Origin: an uncultured Roseovarius sp. | Lineage (GTDB): Bacteria > Pseudomonadota > Alphaproteobacteria > Rhodobacterales > Rhodobacteraceae | Direction of reading: 5' to 3' | Assembly (NCBI RefSeq): GCF_913057115.1 | Contig: NZ_CAJXNN010000008.1 | Coordinates: 30,612-94,611, forward strand | DNA length: 64,000 nt | In this document: piece after piece, positions 17,074 through 25,892 of the stretch | Position numbering within the stretch: the first letter of the stretch is position 1 | Layout: each line of letters starts with the position of its first letter | Notes under the pieces: generated by a model | Databases searched by the model: none | Seen by the model: only the letters and a program-made list of their open reading frames with translations | What the model was told of the DNA's origin: nothing | Made by a program: the position numbers and the translations under genes

Positions 17074-18315
17074 GTGGCAGATGACGTGACCATTCTGGGC
17101 GCCGGTATCGTCGGTATCTGCGCCGCGCTCTCTTTGCTTGAACGTGGGCAGCGGGTGCGCCTGATCGACCGGGGTGAGCCGGGGCAGGAAACATCCTTCG
17201 GCAACGCCGGGGTGATCTCGCCGTGGTCGATCATCCCGCAATCTGCCCCGGGCCTGTGGCGGGCCTTGCCGGGGATGCTTTTGTCGCGCAACAAACCACT
17301 TGCAGTGCGCGCCGACACCTGGCCCCGAATGATCCCGTGGGGCCTGCGCCTTTTGTCTTTCGGCACCGAAGAAAAAATGCGCGGTGCGGCCGATGCGATG
17401 GACCACCTGTGTGCCCCGTCGGTTGACCTGTACCGCCGCCATCTTTCGGGGACAGGCCACGAGGCCCTGATCCGGGACAGCCATTACATTCACGCCTTTC
17501 GCGATGACGCCGCGGCGCGCGATGCCTTCGAAAGCCTTGGCTACCGTATTCGCGCCGAGAAAGGCGCGCCCATGGATGTGGTGGACCACGCCGCCCTCAA
17601 GCGATTGGAACCCGCCATCGGACCGGTCTACCGCGCCGGCATCACCATCGGGGCGCAGGCACGCTGCATCAATCCCGGGCGCATGGGGCAGGTCTTGGCC
17701 GAGAAGGCCCGGGCGATGGGTGCCCGGATCATCTGCGACGAGGTGCGCGCGCTCACGCCAACGACTGACGGCTGGGCAATCGCCGGGCGCGACCGAACCT
17801 ATGACACGCCACACGTCGTGATCGCCATGGGCGCATGGTCGGCGGCCCTGCTTCGGCCGCTGGGATATCGGCTGCCGCTGATGGCCGAACGTGGCTACCA
17901 CATCGAATGCGCGAACCCGGGCATCAGCCTTGCGAACTCGATCATGGACATGGACGGCAAATTCGTCGCCTCGAGCATGGAAGGCGGCGTGCGGATTGCC
18001 GGGCAGGCCGAGTTCGGTCGCGCCGATGCGCCCCCCGATCAAAGGCGGCAAGCCATTCTTGCGCGACAGGCCAAGTCGGTTTTCCCCGACCTCAACGTTG
18101 AAGACACGCGTTTCTGGATGGGCCGCCGCCCGTCCTTCCCCGACAGCTTGCCGGTGCTTGGCCCGTCCGAGCGGCACAAGGGGCTGCACTTTTGCTTTGG
18201 CCATTCGCACTATGGCCTGATGATGGCCCCGAAATCCGGCGAGGTCTTGGCGGATCACCTGACAGGCGTCCGCCCCAATACTCCGATCGCGGCCTATCGC
18301 GCATCGCGGTTTTGA
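17074..18315 (+). CDS. DadA-like FAD-dependent amino-acid oxidoreductase
   Basis: A 413-residue flavoprotein of the DAO/DadA family. The FAD-binding Rossmann motif ILGAGIVGICAALSLLERG is at the N-terminus, followed by ETSFGNAGVISP, which is typical of D-amino-acid dehydrogenases. The C-terminal GHSHYGLMMAPKSGE corresponds to the second FAD motif. The start is GTG at 17074, four bases after the TRAP permease stop. The linkage implies that the imported TRAP substrate, perhaps a D- or N-methylated amino acid, is oxidised by this enzyme. Its 3' end overlaps the convergent cyclase gene by 22 bases. Confidence 0.85.
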   Translation: MADDVTILGAGIVGICAALSLLERGQRVRLIDRGEPGQETSFGNAGVISPWSIIPQSAPGLWRALPGMLLSRNKPLAVRADTWPRMIPWGLRLLSFGTEEKMRGAADAMDHLCAPSVDLYRRHLSGTGHEALIRDSHYIHAFRDDAAARDAFESLGYRIRAEKGAPMDVVDHAALKRLEPAIGPVYRAGITIGAQARCINPGRMGQVLAEKARAMGARIICDEVRALTPTTDGWAIAGRDRTYDTPHVVIAMGAWSAALLRPLGYRLPLMAERGYHIECANPGISLANSIMDMDGKFVASSMEGGVRIAGQAEFGRADAPPDQRRQAILARQAKSVFPDLNVEDTRFWMGRRPSFPDSLPVLGPSERHKGLHFCFGHSHYGLMMAPKSGEVLADHLTGVRPNTPIAAYRASRF

Positions 18316-19352
18316 GGGATCGGGCCTTTCATATCCCGGGCCAGACGCATCATCTTGTCAAAGGTCACATGCCGTCCACGGCCCTGATCCTTGGCCACAT
18401 ATAGCGCGCAATCGGCGTCCTGCATCATCTGGTCGAGATCGACCTGCGCATAATCGCAACTCAGGCTCGCTCCGATGCTGGCGGAAATCCGACATTCCTC
18501 ATCGCCAAAGGGGATGGGCCGCTCCAGCCGCGCGATCAACCGTCCGGCAATCTCGGCCACGCGGTCGCGGTCGGTCAGCCCGGCAAAGATCAAGACGAAC
18601 TCATCCCCGCCCGTGCGGATGATCGTATCCCCGCTGCGCGTCTCGCTCACCATTCGGCGCGCGACCTGTTGCAGCACATGATCCCCCGCCGCGTGGCCCA
18701 GCGTATCGTTGACCGATTTGAAATAGTCCAGATCAAGGTTCATCAACACGAAATCGCGCTCGGTCTCCATCAGCCGGTCCAGCACGGGCTGCATCGCGCG
18801 GCGGTTTTTGAGGCCAGTCAGTGTATCGGTATAGGCCTGCTCCTCCGCGGCAATCTTGGCGCCTTGAAGCCGCAGGTTCAGCTTGCGCGAGGCCTCCATT
18901 GCCGCCGATTTCGCCTCGATCAGGTACAGCATCTCGATGGCAAGGTCGGTGGCCGCGAAATCGGCACTTGTCAGGGAGAAGTCACGTACCGCATCCATCA
19001 CCGATATCCCGAAAGACAGATTGACGATCACGCCGTTTTTGGGCCCTATCGCGCCACTGTCGGGCAAGGCAACCAAGACCCCCTTGAGCGCGGTGCGCGG
19101 CGCGGCGCGCAGTTCGAGATGCAGTTTCGCGCCTGCGGCGCGCCGCAGGTCTTTCATGCCCGCGCCCAGCTTGGGGCGCTTCAATTCCACCAGTTCGAGG
19201 AACCGGCGCCCCTCCGGCGCGGTGTCGCCACATAGTTTTTCAAAGGTCGGCCCGGCATGCACCACATGCCCCGTGGCATTGAGCACCGCATGCATCGGGC
19301 AGAGTGTATCCAAAAGCGCGTAAAGCGCGGTGTTCACATGCCCCTCGCTCAT
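18294..19352 (-). CDS. HNOBA-GGDEF diguanylate cyclase
   Basis: A 352-residue protein. Residues about 8-165 match the H-NOX-associated (HNOBA) PAS-like domain in layout and end in a helical linker. Residues about 172-335 form a GGDEF domain with intact GGDEF at 248-252, DLDYFKSVND for metal and substrate binding, and an inhibitory I-site RSGD at 239-242. It should make cyclic di-GMP. It overlaps the H-NOX gene upstream by ATGA, so the two are co-translated and the H-NOX-like protein is the probable sensor partner. No membrane segment is present. Confidence 0.88.
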   Translation of the reverse strand: MSEGHVNTALYALLDTLCPMHAVLNATGHVVHAGPTFEKLCGDTAPEGRRFLELVELKRPKLGAGMKDLRRAAGAKLHLELRAAPRTALKGVLVALPDSGAIGPKNGVIVNLSFGISVMDAVRDFSLTSADFAATDLAIEMLYLIEAKSAAMEASRKLNLRLQGAKIAAEEQAYTDTLTGLKNRRAMQPVLDRLMETERDFVLMNLDLDYFKSVNDTLGHAAGDHVLQQVARRMVSETRSGDTIIRTGGDEFVLIFAGLTDRDRVAEIAGRLIARLERPIPFGDEECRISASIGASLSCDYAQVDLDQMMQDADCALYVAKDQGRGRHVTFDKMMRLARDMKGPIPQNRDAR

Positions 19353-19945
19353 CTCAATGCCGCCCCCAGATCAAAGGCTCGCCCACTGGCAAAGGCCACG
19401 TCCAACAACCGCACCTCGATGATTTCAACCTTGCCGCGCTTGCCCTTGTGATCCAGGAAAACAAGCGCGCCATAGTCATCGGCCATCGCCCGCAACAAGC
19501 CTATCATCACCGCGCCGAAGGCGATGCGCCCTCCGGCCATCGGGCCCACCGTCAGGCTGTAGTAATCCCGCGCGTGATCCTCCAGTTCCAGCGTCGGCAG
19601 CGACAAGTCCGGCACGGCAAGCTGCGCCCGCCCCGGCAAATCGTCGAGAGAGTGCAGGAACTCGACGAAATCCGTCCCCCCGAAGCGCAGCAACCGTCGC
19701 AGCGCCTCAAGATTGCCATGCGACACAAGATAGGTGCCGATATCCTCAAGCACCTCGGTCATGGGCTTGTTCAGCGAAACCGCGAGTTCCCCCAGAACTT
19801 CATGCGTGATCTCATCGTCATAGGACAACATGGCCTCAAACTCGGCAAATCCGAGGTCAAGCCGCTGCATGATCCCAAGCCACATCTCGCGCCCATATGT
19901 ATCGCGGGTAAAGCGTTCCACCGCGCGATTGACCAAACCGTGCAT
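19349..19945 (-). CDS. H-NOX-like (haem NO-binding fold) protein lacking the haem-ligand histidine
   Basis: A 198-residue protein starting MHGLVNRAVERF, the standard H-NOX opening. The start at 19945 is chosen over 19957 because GGAG lies six bases upstream of it. In the stretch FVEFLHSLDDLPGRAQLAVP, the position that is His in canonical H-NOX (about 102-105) is Pro104. The haem-propionate motif YxSxR reads YYSLT (128-132), so the Arg is lost too. The fold and the coupling to an HNOBA-GGDEF cyclase are kept. It may bind haem in another way, through His98 for example, or sense something else. Confidence 0.82.
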   Translation of the reverse strand: MHGLVNRAVERFTRDTYGREMWLGIMQRLDLGFAEFEAMLSYDDEITHEVLGELAVSLNKPMTEVLEDIGTYLVSHGNLEALRRLLRFGGTDFVEFLHSLDDLPGRAQLAVPDLSLPTLELEDHARDYYSLTVGPMAGGRIAFGAVMIGLLRAMADDYGALVFLDHKGKRGKVEIIEVRLLDVAFASGRAFDLGAALR

Positions 19946-20069
19946 CGTTTTCTCCATCGTGGGTGGCTCACCTTGGGCAAAGGCCGGTTAAAATCCGCTC
20001 AACATATAAAATCCAAAACAGATTTCGCGCAGCCCTTGCCGGGGCCGGAACGCGCTGCTAAGTGACGAG

Positions 20070-20163
20070 TATCCGTTGGGGTGCCCCCGTTACTGAGGGG
20101 CTGAGAGGCTACGCGCCAACCCACCGAACCTGATCCGGTCAGTACCGGCGGAGGGAACGGAGC
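20070..20163 (+). ncRNA. TPP (THI-box) riboswitch
   Basis: Conserved elements are present in order. TCCGTT (20072-20077) pairs with AACGGA (20156-20161) as P1. They are followed by GGGGTGCCCC-like and CTGAGAGG (20101-20108), then GAACCTGATCCGGTCAGTAC and CGGCGGAGGGA. This is the thiamin pyrophosphate aptamer. It lies about 70 bp upstream of the thiY start and should repress the thiYtenAthiZX operon when TPP is plentiful. Confidence 0.96.
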
Positions 20164-20235
20164 AAGACACAAGGGGTAAAGCCCCTTTTTGCGCCCCCCT
20201 TCATCGTCTGACTTTGACACAAGAAGGAGGCCACG

Positions 20236-21171
20236 ATGAAAGCCGCACTCACCCTCGCCGCCAGCCTGCTCACTGCTCTGCCCGCCATGGCACAGGACGA
20301 GATGACCCTTGTCTTGGATTGGTTCGTCAATCCCAACCACGGCCCGATCATCGTGGCGCAGGAAAACGGCTATTTCGCTGAAGAAGGCCTTGAGGTCGAG
20401 GTGATCGCCCCCGCCGACCCCTCCGCACCGCCGAAAATGGCCGCCGCAGGCAAGGCCGATCTGGCGATTTCCTACCAGCCGCAACTGCACCTGCAAGTGG
20501 CCGAGGGGCTGCCGCTCAAGCGGGTTGGCACATTGGTGGCCTCGCCGCTCAACTGCCTTCTGGTGTTGGAGGATGGCCCCGTCGAAACAGTGGCCGACCT
20601 CAAGGGCGGCAAGGTCGGCTTTTCCGTCGCGGGCGTGGAAGAGGCGCTCTTGTCGGCGCTGCTGACCGATGCGGGACTGACCCTCGACGATATCGAGTTG
20701 ATCAACGTCAACTGGTCGCTCTCGCCCTCGCTGATGTCAGGCCAAGTCGATGCCGTGATCGGGGCCTACCGCAATTTCGAGCTGAACCAGATGCAACTCG
20801 AAGAGGTCGAGGGCCGCTGCATGTACCTCGAAGAGATGGGCGTGCCCGCCTATGACGAATTGATCTATGTCGCCAATCCCGAAACCGCCGACATGGACCA
20901 AATCGCCCGCTTCCTGCGTGCCACCGAAAAGGCCACGCAATACATCGTCAACCATCCGCAAAAATCTTGGGAGGTTTTCTCGGGCACCTCGAGCGACCTT
21001 CAGGATGAATTGAATGAAATGGCATGGGACGACACGATTCCGCGTTTCGCGCTGCGTCCCGCAGCACTCGATCACGGCCGCTACAAGGAGTTCAGCGCCT
21101 TTCTGGCCGAGGCTGGCCTGATTGACGCGCCACAAGCGGTGGACGACATCGCCACGGACCCCGCGCAATGA
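20236..21171 (+). CDS. thiY: Thiamin pyrimidine precursor ABC transporter, substrate-binding protein ThiY
   Basis: A 311-residue NMT1/THI5-type periplasmic protein with signal peptide MKAALTLAASLLTALPAMA. Typical motifs are LDWFVNPNHGPIIVAQENGY at the mature start and KADLAISYQPQL around residue 75. ThiY binds formylaminopyrimidine, a thiamin breakdown product. The TPP riboswitch upstream and tenA, thiZ and thiX downstream in overlapping order make the assignment secure. Ribosome site AAGGAGG. Confidence 0.92.
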   Translation: MKAALTLAASLLTALPAMAQDEMTLVLDWFVNPNHGPIIVAQENGYFAEEGLEVEVIAPADPSAPPKMAAAGKADLAISYQPQLHLQVAEGLPLKRVGTLVASPLNCLLVLEDGPVETVADLKGGKVGFSVAGVEEALLSALLTDAGLTLDDIELINVNWSLSPSLMSGQVDAVIGAYRNFELNQMQLEEVEGRCMYLEEMGVPAYDELIYVANPETADMDQIARFLRATEKATQYIVNHPQKSWEVFSGTSSDLQDELNEMAWDDTIPRFALRPAALDHGRYKEFSAFLAEAGLIDAPQAVDDIATDPAQ

Positions 21172-21845
21172 CCGGTTACGGCCAAACCTTCGCGCTTTGG
21201 CGCGACGCGGCGGGCCAACACTGGCCCGCCTACACCCGGCACCGCTTTGTTCAGGGCTTGGGCGACGGAAGCCTGCCGCGCGCGGCCTTCCTTGACTACA
21301 TGGTGCAGGATTACCTGTTCCTGGTGCATTTCTCCCGCGCTTGGGCCTTGGCGGTGACCAAGGCGGAAACGGTCGATGAAATGCGCCTGGCTGCCGGCAC
21401 CGTAAATGCGCTCATCAACGATGAAATGGCGCTGCACATTCGCAGCTGCGCCGATCTGGGCCTGACTGAATCAGACCTGTTCGAGGCCGAGGAAAAGCCG
21501 CAGAACATCGCCTATACGCGCTATGTGCTGGATGCCGGACACGCTGGTGACTTTCTGGATCTGTTGGCCGCCCTCGCCCCGTGTGTCATGGGCTATGGCG
21601 AGATTGGCGCGCGCCTGAAGGCCGAGGCCAGATCCGACGCCTACACCGATTGGATCGCCACCTATGCCGCAGAGGACTATCAACAGGTCTGCCGCGATGT
21701 GGGGGCACTCATCGACACCGCCGTCACCCGTCGGCTTGGCGCGACAGCACAGGACAGCCCCCGCTGGCCCGCGCTCTGCCACCGTTTCACCACCGCGACC
21801 CGCCTTGAGGTGGGCTTCTGGGACATGGGGTTGGAGGCCGCATGA
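21168..21845 (+). CDS. tenA: TenA-family aminopyrimidine aminohydrolase (thiaminase II)
   Basis: A 225-residue TenA protein that hydrolyses aminopyrimidine derivatives of degraded thiamin to HMP. The catalytic Cys139 (APCVMGYGEIG), the Asp/Tyr region MVQDYLFLVHFSRAW (45-59) and the C-terminal Glu213 (RLEVGFWDMG) are all present. It overlaps thiY by ATGA and thiZ downstream by ATGA, so it belongs to the riboswitch-controlled salvage operon. Confidence 0.93.
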   Translation: MTGYGQTFALWRDAAGQHWPAYTRHRFVQGLGDGSLPRAAFLDYMVQDYLFLVHFSRAWALAVTKAETVDEMRLAAGTVNALINDEMALHIRSCADLGLTESDLFEAEEKPQNIAYTRYVLDAGHAGDFLDLLAALAPCVMGYGEIGARLKAEARSDAYTDWIATYAAEDYQQVCRDVGALIDTAVTRRLGATAQDSPRWPALCHRFTTATRLEVGFWDMGLEAA

Positions 21846-22564
21846 CTGCCCCGGGGCTGGCACTTACGGGCAGCGCGGCCTTCGGCGACACGCCCGTGTT
21901 CGGCCCCCTCACCCTTGAGGTGCCCGCCGGGCAATGGACCTGCCTGCTTGGCCCGTCCGGCGTGGGCAAGACCACGCTGTTGCGGCTGGTGGCCGGTCTG
22001 GATGAGCTGACACAATTCGACGGCCGTATCACCACGACCGATGGCGACCCCCTGCGGGGCCGCATCGCGCTGATGGCGCAAAGTGATCTGCTGATGCCGT
22101 GGTTGTCGGTTCTGGAAAACACCCTGCTGGGCGCGCGCCTGCGCGGCGAGACCCCGGACAAAACCCACGCGCGCGACGTGCTGGCGCGCGTCGGCCTCTC
22201 GGACCACCAAGATAAACGCCCCGGCGCCTTGTCCGGCGGGCAACGCCAGCGGGTGGCGCTGGCGCGCACGCTGATGGAAGACCGGCCCGTCGTTTTGCTG
22301 GACGAACCCTTTTCGGCACTCGATGCCAAGACGCGGGCGGAAATGCAGGATATGGCGTGCAAGGTGTTGGAGGGACGCACGGTGCTGATGGTGACCCATG
22401 ACCCCGGCGAGGCCGCGCGCCTTGGCCACCAGATCGTTGTCATGGAGCAAACCGGCCTGCGTGATGTGACGCCTCCGCCCGGTGCGATCCCCCGTGCCGT
22501 GGACGCGCCCGAAACCCTGCGCACCCAAGCCGAGCTTTTGGCGCAACTGCTGAGGGCGGCGTGA
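21842..22564 (+). CDS. thiZ: Thiamin precursor ABC transporter ATPase ThiZ
   Basis: A 240-residue ATPase of the nitrate/sulfonate/taurine (SsuB/TauB) class. Walker A GPSGVGKTT, Q-loop in LMAQSDLL, signature LSGGQRQRVALAR, Walker B VVLLDEPFSALD and switch His in VTHDPGEA are present. It lies between tenA and thiX with 4-base and 1-base overlaps. It energises uptake of formylaminopyrimidine bound by ThiY. Confidence 0.9.
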   Translation: MTAPGLALTGSAAFGDTPVFGPLTLEVPAGQWTCLLGPSGVGKTTLLRLVAGLDELTQFDGRITTTDGDPLRGRIALMAQSDLLMPWLSVLENTLLGARLRGETPDKTHARDVLARVGLSDHQDKRPGALSGGQRQRVALARTLMEDRPVVLLDEPFSALDAKTRAEMQDMACKVLEGRTVLMVTHDPGEAARLGHQIVVMEQTGLRDVTPPPGAIPRAVDAPETLRTQAELLAQLLRAA

Positions 22565-23313
22565 TGCGTGGGCTTTGGAAAACGCCCGGCGCGTCAATCG
22601 CGGGATCGGCGCTTCTGGCCATCCTCCTCTGGCAGGCGGTGGTCAGCCTTGCCGCCCCGCCCTCCTATATCCTGCCGGGGCCTTACGACGTGGCCGAAAC
22701 GCTGATCACCCAGCGTGGGCAGATATGGCACCATACATGGTACACGGCCTCCGAAGTTCTCTTGGGCCTTGCATTGGGCGCGGGCCTCGGCGCGCTCTCG
22801 GCCATCGGTTTGGCGGCCTCGCCATTGGCCACCGCCCTTTTGCGTCCGATGATGGTGTTTTCACAGGCGATCCCGGTGTTCGTACTGGCCCCGATCCTGA
22901 CCCTTTGGCTGGGATATGGCATCTGGCCCAAGGTGATCATGGCACTGCTGATCATCTACTTTCCCGTCACATCGGCCTTCTTCGACGCTCTGATGCGTAC
23001 GCCACAAAACTGGCTGGACTTGGCCCGCGTGATGGGGGCCAGCCGCGGGCGCGTGATGCGGCATATCCGCATCCCCGCCGCTCTGCCGGGGCTGGCCTCG
23101 GGGCTGCGGCTGGCCGCCGTCTATGCGCCCATCGGGGTGATCATCAGCGAATGGGTCGGCGCCTCGCAAGGCCTTGGGTATCTGATCTTGCTGGCGCTTG
23201 GCCGGGTGAAGGTGGACCTGATGTTCGCAACCACCATCGCGCTCGCGGTGATGACCTTGCTGGTTTACGCCGGGGTCGACCGCGCCTGTCGTCGCTGGCT
23301 GGACCGGGCCTAG
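22564..23313 (+). CDS. thiX: Thiamin precursor ABC transporter permease ThiX
   Basis: A 249-residue membrane protein with about six transmembrane helices and the BPD permease EAA loop, seen as ARVMGASRGRVMRHIRIPAA. The ATG at 22564 overlaps the thiZ stop; a GTG three bases earlier is possible but less likely. It is the last gene of the TPP-regulated operon. Confidence 0.9.
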   Translation: MRGLWKTPGASIAGSALLAILLWQAVVSLAAPPSYILPGPYDVAETLITQRGQIWHHTWYTASEVLLGLALGAGLGALSAIGLAASPLATALLRPMMVFSQAIPVFVLAPILTLWLGYGIWPKVIMALLIIYFPVTSAFFDALMRTPQNWLDLARVMGASRGRVMRHIRIPAALPGLASGLRLAAVYAPIGVIISEWVGASQGLGYLILLALGRVKVDLMFATTIALAVMTLLVYAGVDRACRRWLDRA

Positions 23314-23376
23314 CGCTCATTCGGCCCTGTCGGGCCTCTTCGCGAGAAAGGCCGCAAGGCCTGCTGAGCGACGGTT

Positions 23377-23440
23377 GGGGGCTTTGCCCCCGCCGCCCTG
23401 CGGGCGACTCCCCCAGGATATTTTTGAACAGAAGAAAACG
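23377..23440 (+). repeat. Hairpin plus Rhodobacterales-type intergenic repeat
   Basis: GGGGGC (23377-23382) pairs with GCCCCC (23386-23391) over a TTT loop. It is followed by ACTCCCCCAGGATATTTTTG and AACAGAAGAAAA. From memory, variants of this GGATATTT...AGAAGAAA tail occur in many intergenic regions of Rhodobacterales genomes. Here it separates convergent thiX and the permease gene at 23445 and probably also ends transcription. Confidence 0.55.
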
Positions 23441-23444
23441 GGCG

Positions 23445-25112
23445 TTACCCAGCGTGGATGGCCGTGCCCATCTTGGCGCTGCGCTTGCCCGTGCTGTTGT
23501 CGCGTCCCAGAGTGCGGCACAACAGGGCCACCGGGATCAGGCCAAAGCCCACCAGCACCAGCGAAGGGACCGCCGCCTGTGACAGCCGCTCATCCGAGGC
23601 CAGCCTATGCGCCTGTACCGCCAGTGTCTGGAAGTTGAAGGGGTGCAGGATCAGCGTGGCGGGCAGTTCCTTCATCACATCGACGAAAACGATCAACAGC
23701 GCGGTCAAGACGCTGGTGCGGGCCACGGGCAAATGCACCCGCCACAAGAGTTTCGGTCCCGGTTGTCCCAGCGACCGGCCTATCGCGTCGTAATGTGCCG
23801 GCACCGTCGCCATGCCGCTGTCATAGGCATTGAGGGCGGCGGCCATGAAGCGCGCCATGTAGGCCACCACCATAAGCCAGATCGACCCGGTGATCAGCAA
23901 TCCGGTGTCGATACCGAAGGCGGCCTCCATGATGTCGTCGATCAGGTTGTCCAACGCCGCCATCGGCACCATCAGCCCCACCGCGATCACCCCGCCCGGC
24001 ACCGCGTAGCCAAGCCCGGCGGCGATCACCATGGCCTTGGAGCGGCGCCCCGGGTTGGTGCGTGCTCGGAACCCGATCAGAACCGCACCGATGACCGTCA
24101 GAACCGAGGCCACCGCCGCCACGGTGACCGAATTCTGCATGAACCCAAGATAGCGCGCCGACAAAAGGCTCTGGCCCGAGCCATAGGCCATGACGCCGAG
24201 CATCACGACCGGAATCACAAAGCCCAATAGCACCGGCAAAAGGCAAATCAGCATGGCGATCCAGCCCGACGCCCCCTTGAGCCGCGGTTTTTCCATGGTC
24301 TCGAACCGCGCGCCGCGCCCAGCGGTGCGCGCGCGCCCACGCTGCGCCCGCTCCAACCCCGCCAGCAAAAGCGCGAAGGTCAGAAGGCACAGCGACAATT
24401 GCGCCGCCGCGCCGCGGTCGCCCATCGAAAACCATGCCTGATAGATGCCGGTGGCGAAGGTCTGAACGTTGAAGAAGGCCACCGTGCCGTAATCCGCGAT
24501 GGTCTCCATCACCGCCAGAAGCGCCCCCCCGGCAATCGCGGGCCGCGCCATCGGCAGCGCCACCCGCCAGAAGGCCCGGATGGGCGACCGGCCCAGTGTC
24601 CGCGCCACCAGAAAGGCATTCGAGGATTGCTGTTTGAACGAGGCCCGCGCCAGCAGATAGACATAAGGATAAAGCACGATGGTCAGCATCAGGGCCGCGC
24701 CGCCAAGGCTGCGAATCTCGGGAAACCAATAATCGCGCGGGCCCCAGCCCGTCACCTCGCGCAAAAGCGTCTGCACCGGGCCGGGATGGTCCAGCAGATG
24801 GGTATAGGCATAGGCCAGAACATAGGCCGGAAAGGCCAGCGGCAGCGCCAGCGCCACTTCCAGAAGCCGGACACCGGGAAACCGGTAGACCGTCACCAGC
24901 CACGCGGTGATACTGCCCACCACCGCGGTCGACACGCCAACGATCGCCACCAGGGCCAGCGTCGCCCCCGCATAACGTGGCAGAACCGGGCCAAGCACAT
25001 CGCTCCACGTCTGCCAATCGCCCGTCAGCGCGGCAAGGCCCGCCGCCAGTATAGGCGCCGCGCAAAGGATCACCACGATCCAGGCCAAGCGATGTAAAAG
25101 GCGTTCAGACAT
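23445..25112 (-). CDS. Iron(III)-type ABC transporter permease (FbpB/SfuB family)
   Basis: A 555-residue protein made of two fused permease modules, about 12 transmembrane helices in all. Two EAA loops are visible: ARTLGRSPIRAFWRVALPMA and AIGRSLGQPGPKLLWRVHLP. Length and duplication are standard for ferric-iron permeases. The binding protein and ATPase are not adjacent, so they must lie elsewhere. The nearby hemP supports an iron-related neighbourhood, although the operons are separated by the gene at 25254. Other ions or organic iron chelates are possible substrates. Confidence 0.82.
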   Translation of the reverse strand: MSERLLHRLAWIVVILCAAPILAAGLAALTGDWQTWSDVLGPVLPRYAGATLALVAIVGVSTAVVGSITAWLVTVYRFPGVRLLEVALALPLAFPAYVLAYAYTHLLDHPGPVQTLLREVTGWGPRDYWFPEIRSLGGAALMLTIVLYPYVYLLARASFKQQSSNAFLVARTLGRSPIRAFWRVALPMARPAIAGGALLAVMETIADYGTVAFFNVQTFATGIYQAWFSMGDRGAAAQLSLCLLTFALLLAGLERAQRGRARTAGRGARFETMEKPRLKGASGWIAMLICLLPVLLGFVIPVVMLGVMAYGSGQSLLSARYLGFMQNSVTVAAVASVLTVIGAVLIGFRARTNPGRRSKAMVIAAGLGYAVPGGVIAVGLMVPMAALDNLIDDIMEAAFGIDTGLLITGSIWLMVVAYMARFMAAALNAYDSGMATVPAHYDAIGRSLGQPGPKLLWRVHLPVARTSVLTALLIVFVDVMKELPATLILHPFNFQTLAVQAHRLASDERLSQAAVPSLVLVGFGLIPVALLCRTLGRDNSTGKRSAKMGTAIHAG

Positions 25113-25253
25113 GTACCGGTGCCGTCAGAAGAATTATGCTCCGGCCATGGCTGCCACAAAAGCGCCGGGCATTCCAGCCATTCCCGAGTAAAACTCTACG
25201 GCATAACGGCGCAGGGGCCATGCCCTGTGGTGGCACGGCCCCAATCCAACCGA

Positions 25254-25646
25254 TCACTCAAGAGGAGCGGCGGCGCGAAGATAGCGTTGCGATACGACAC
25301 GTAGGGCCTCCGCATCTTCCCCTTCCGAGGCCTGATGCACCTCTTCAAGCGTCACCGCCAGATCACCAAGCTCGTCTTGCATCTTCGCCAAGGCGCGCTC
25401 CAGCGTGTAGGTGTATTCATGCACCTCCTGGATATCCGCCATGCTCAGCGGATCGCGCTCCAGAACCTCGGTCAGCTTGGCGTTATAGGTGGTGAAATTC
25501 TCGACCGCCTGCTCCAGAGTTTCCGACGGCTCGCCTTCGTAATGGTCCACACCACTTGCCTGCGCGCCAAGAGCACCACCAAGCGCAATCGCAAAAACCG
25601 TCACCGCAACGCGCGAGGTTGCGGGTATCGTCGATCCTGTGATCAT
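25254..25646 (-). CDS. Exported DUF6746-like helical protein
   Basis: A 130-residue protein with a signal peptide (hydrophobic residues 13-30) and a mature part that is almost wholly acidic helix, with heptad-like leucines from GEPSETLEQAV to the end. It resembles the exported DUF6746 family. No metal or enzyme motif is seen. It lies downstream of hemP on the same strand with an 81-base gap, so it may share iron control. Ribosome site AAGGATG is present. Confidence 0.65.
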   Translation of the reverse strand: MITGSTIPATSRVAVTVFAIALGGALGAQASGVDHYEGEPSETLEQAVENFTTYNAKLTEVLERDPLSMADIQEVHEYTYTLERALAKMQDELGDLAVTLEEVHQASEGEDAEALRVVSQRYLRAAAPLE

Positions 25647-25727
25647 CTTTTCATCCTTTGATTTTCCAGGGATACATCGACCCGGCGCATATTGTCGCCG
25701 AACCTGTCTCAGCCGCCTGCAACACCG

Positions 25728-25892
25728 TCACTTTGTCAGAATCAGCTTGCCTGCCCGCGTAATGCGCAGGGTATAGAGCTTGCCATCCAAAACGATGGTC
25801 GCCGTGGCCCCGCCCATGGTCAGGCTGCGGGCATCGTGGCATTTGGGGTCAGGCCTCAACTCGGGCTCGGATTTGCTTTGCGCCCGAATCAT
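25728..25892 (-). CDS. hemP: Hemin uptake protein HemP
   Basis: A 54-residue protein. Its C-terminal half, LDGKLYTLRITRAGKLILTK, is the HemP signature (DG..Y.LR.T..GKLILTK). HemP family members act in haem uptake, in part as transcriptional activators of haem receptor genes in alphaproteobacteria (HmuP). The start has an excellent GGAGGT ribosome site within the coding end of the upstream micro-ORF, with which it overlaps by ATGA. No haem receptor gene is adjacent. Confidence 0.9.
   Translation of the reverse strand: MIRAQSKSEPELRPDPKCHDARSLTMGGATATIVLDGKLYTLRITRAGKLILTK

Noticed and set aside
23445..25112. Permease as part of the thiamin system (ThiP)
   Set aside because: It is on the opposite strand, separated by a repeat/terminator and lacks a TPP riboswitch; the duplicated sequence looks like ferric-iron permeases.
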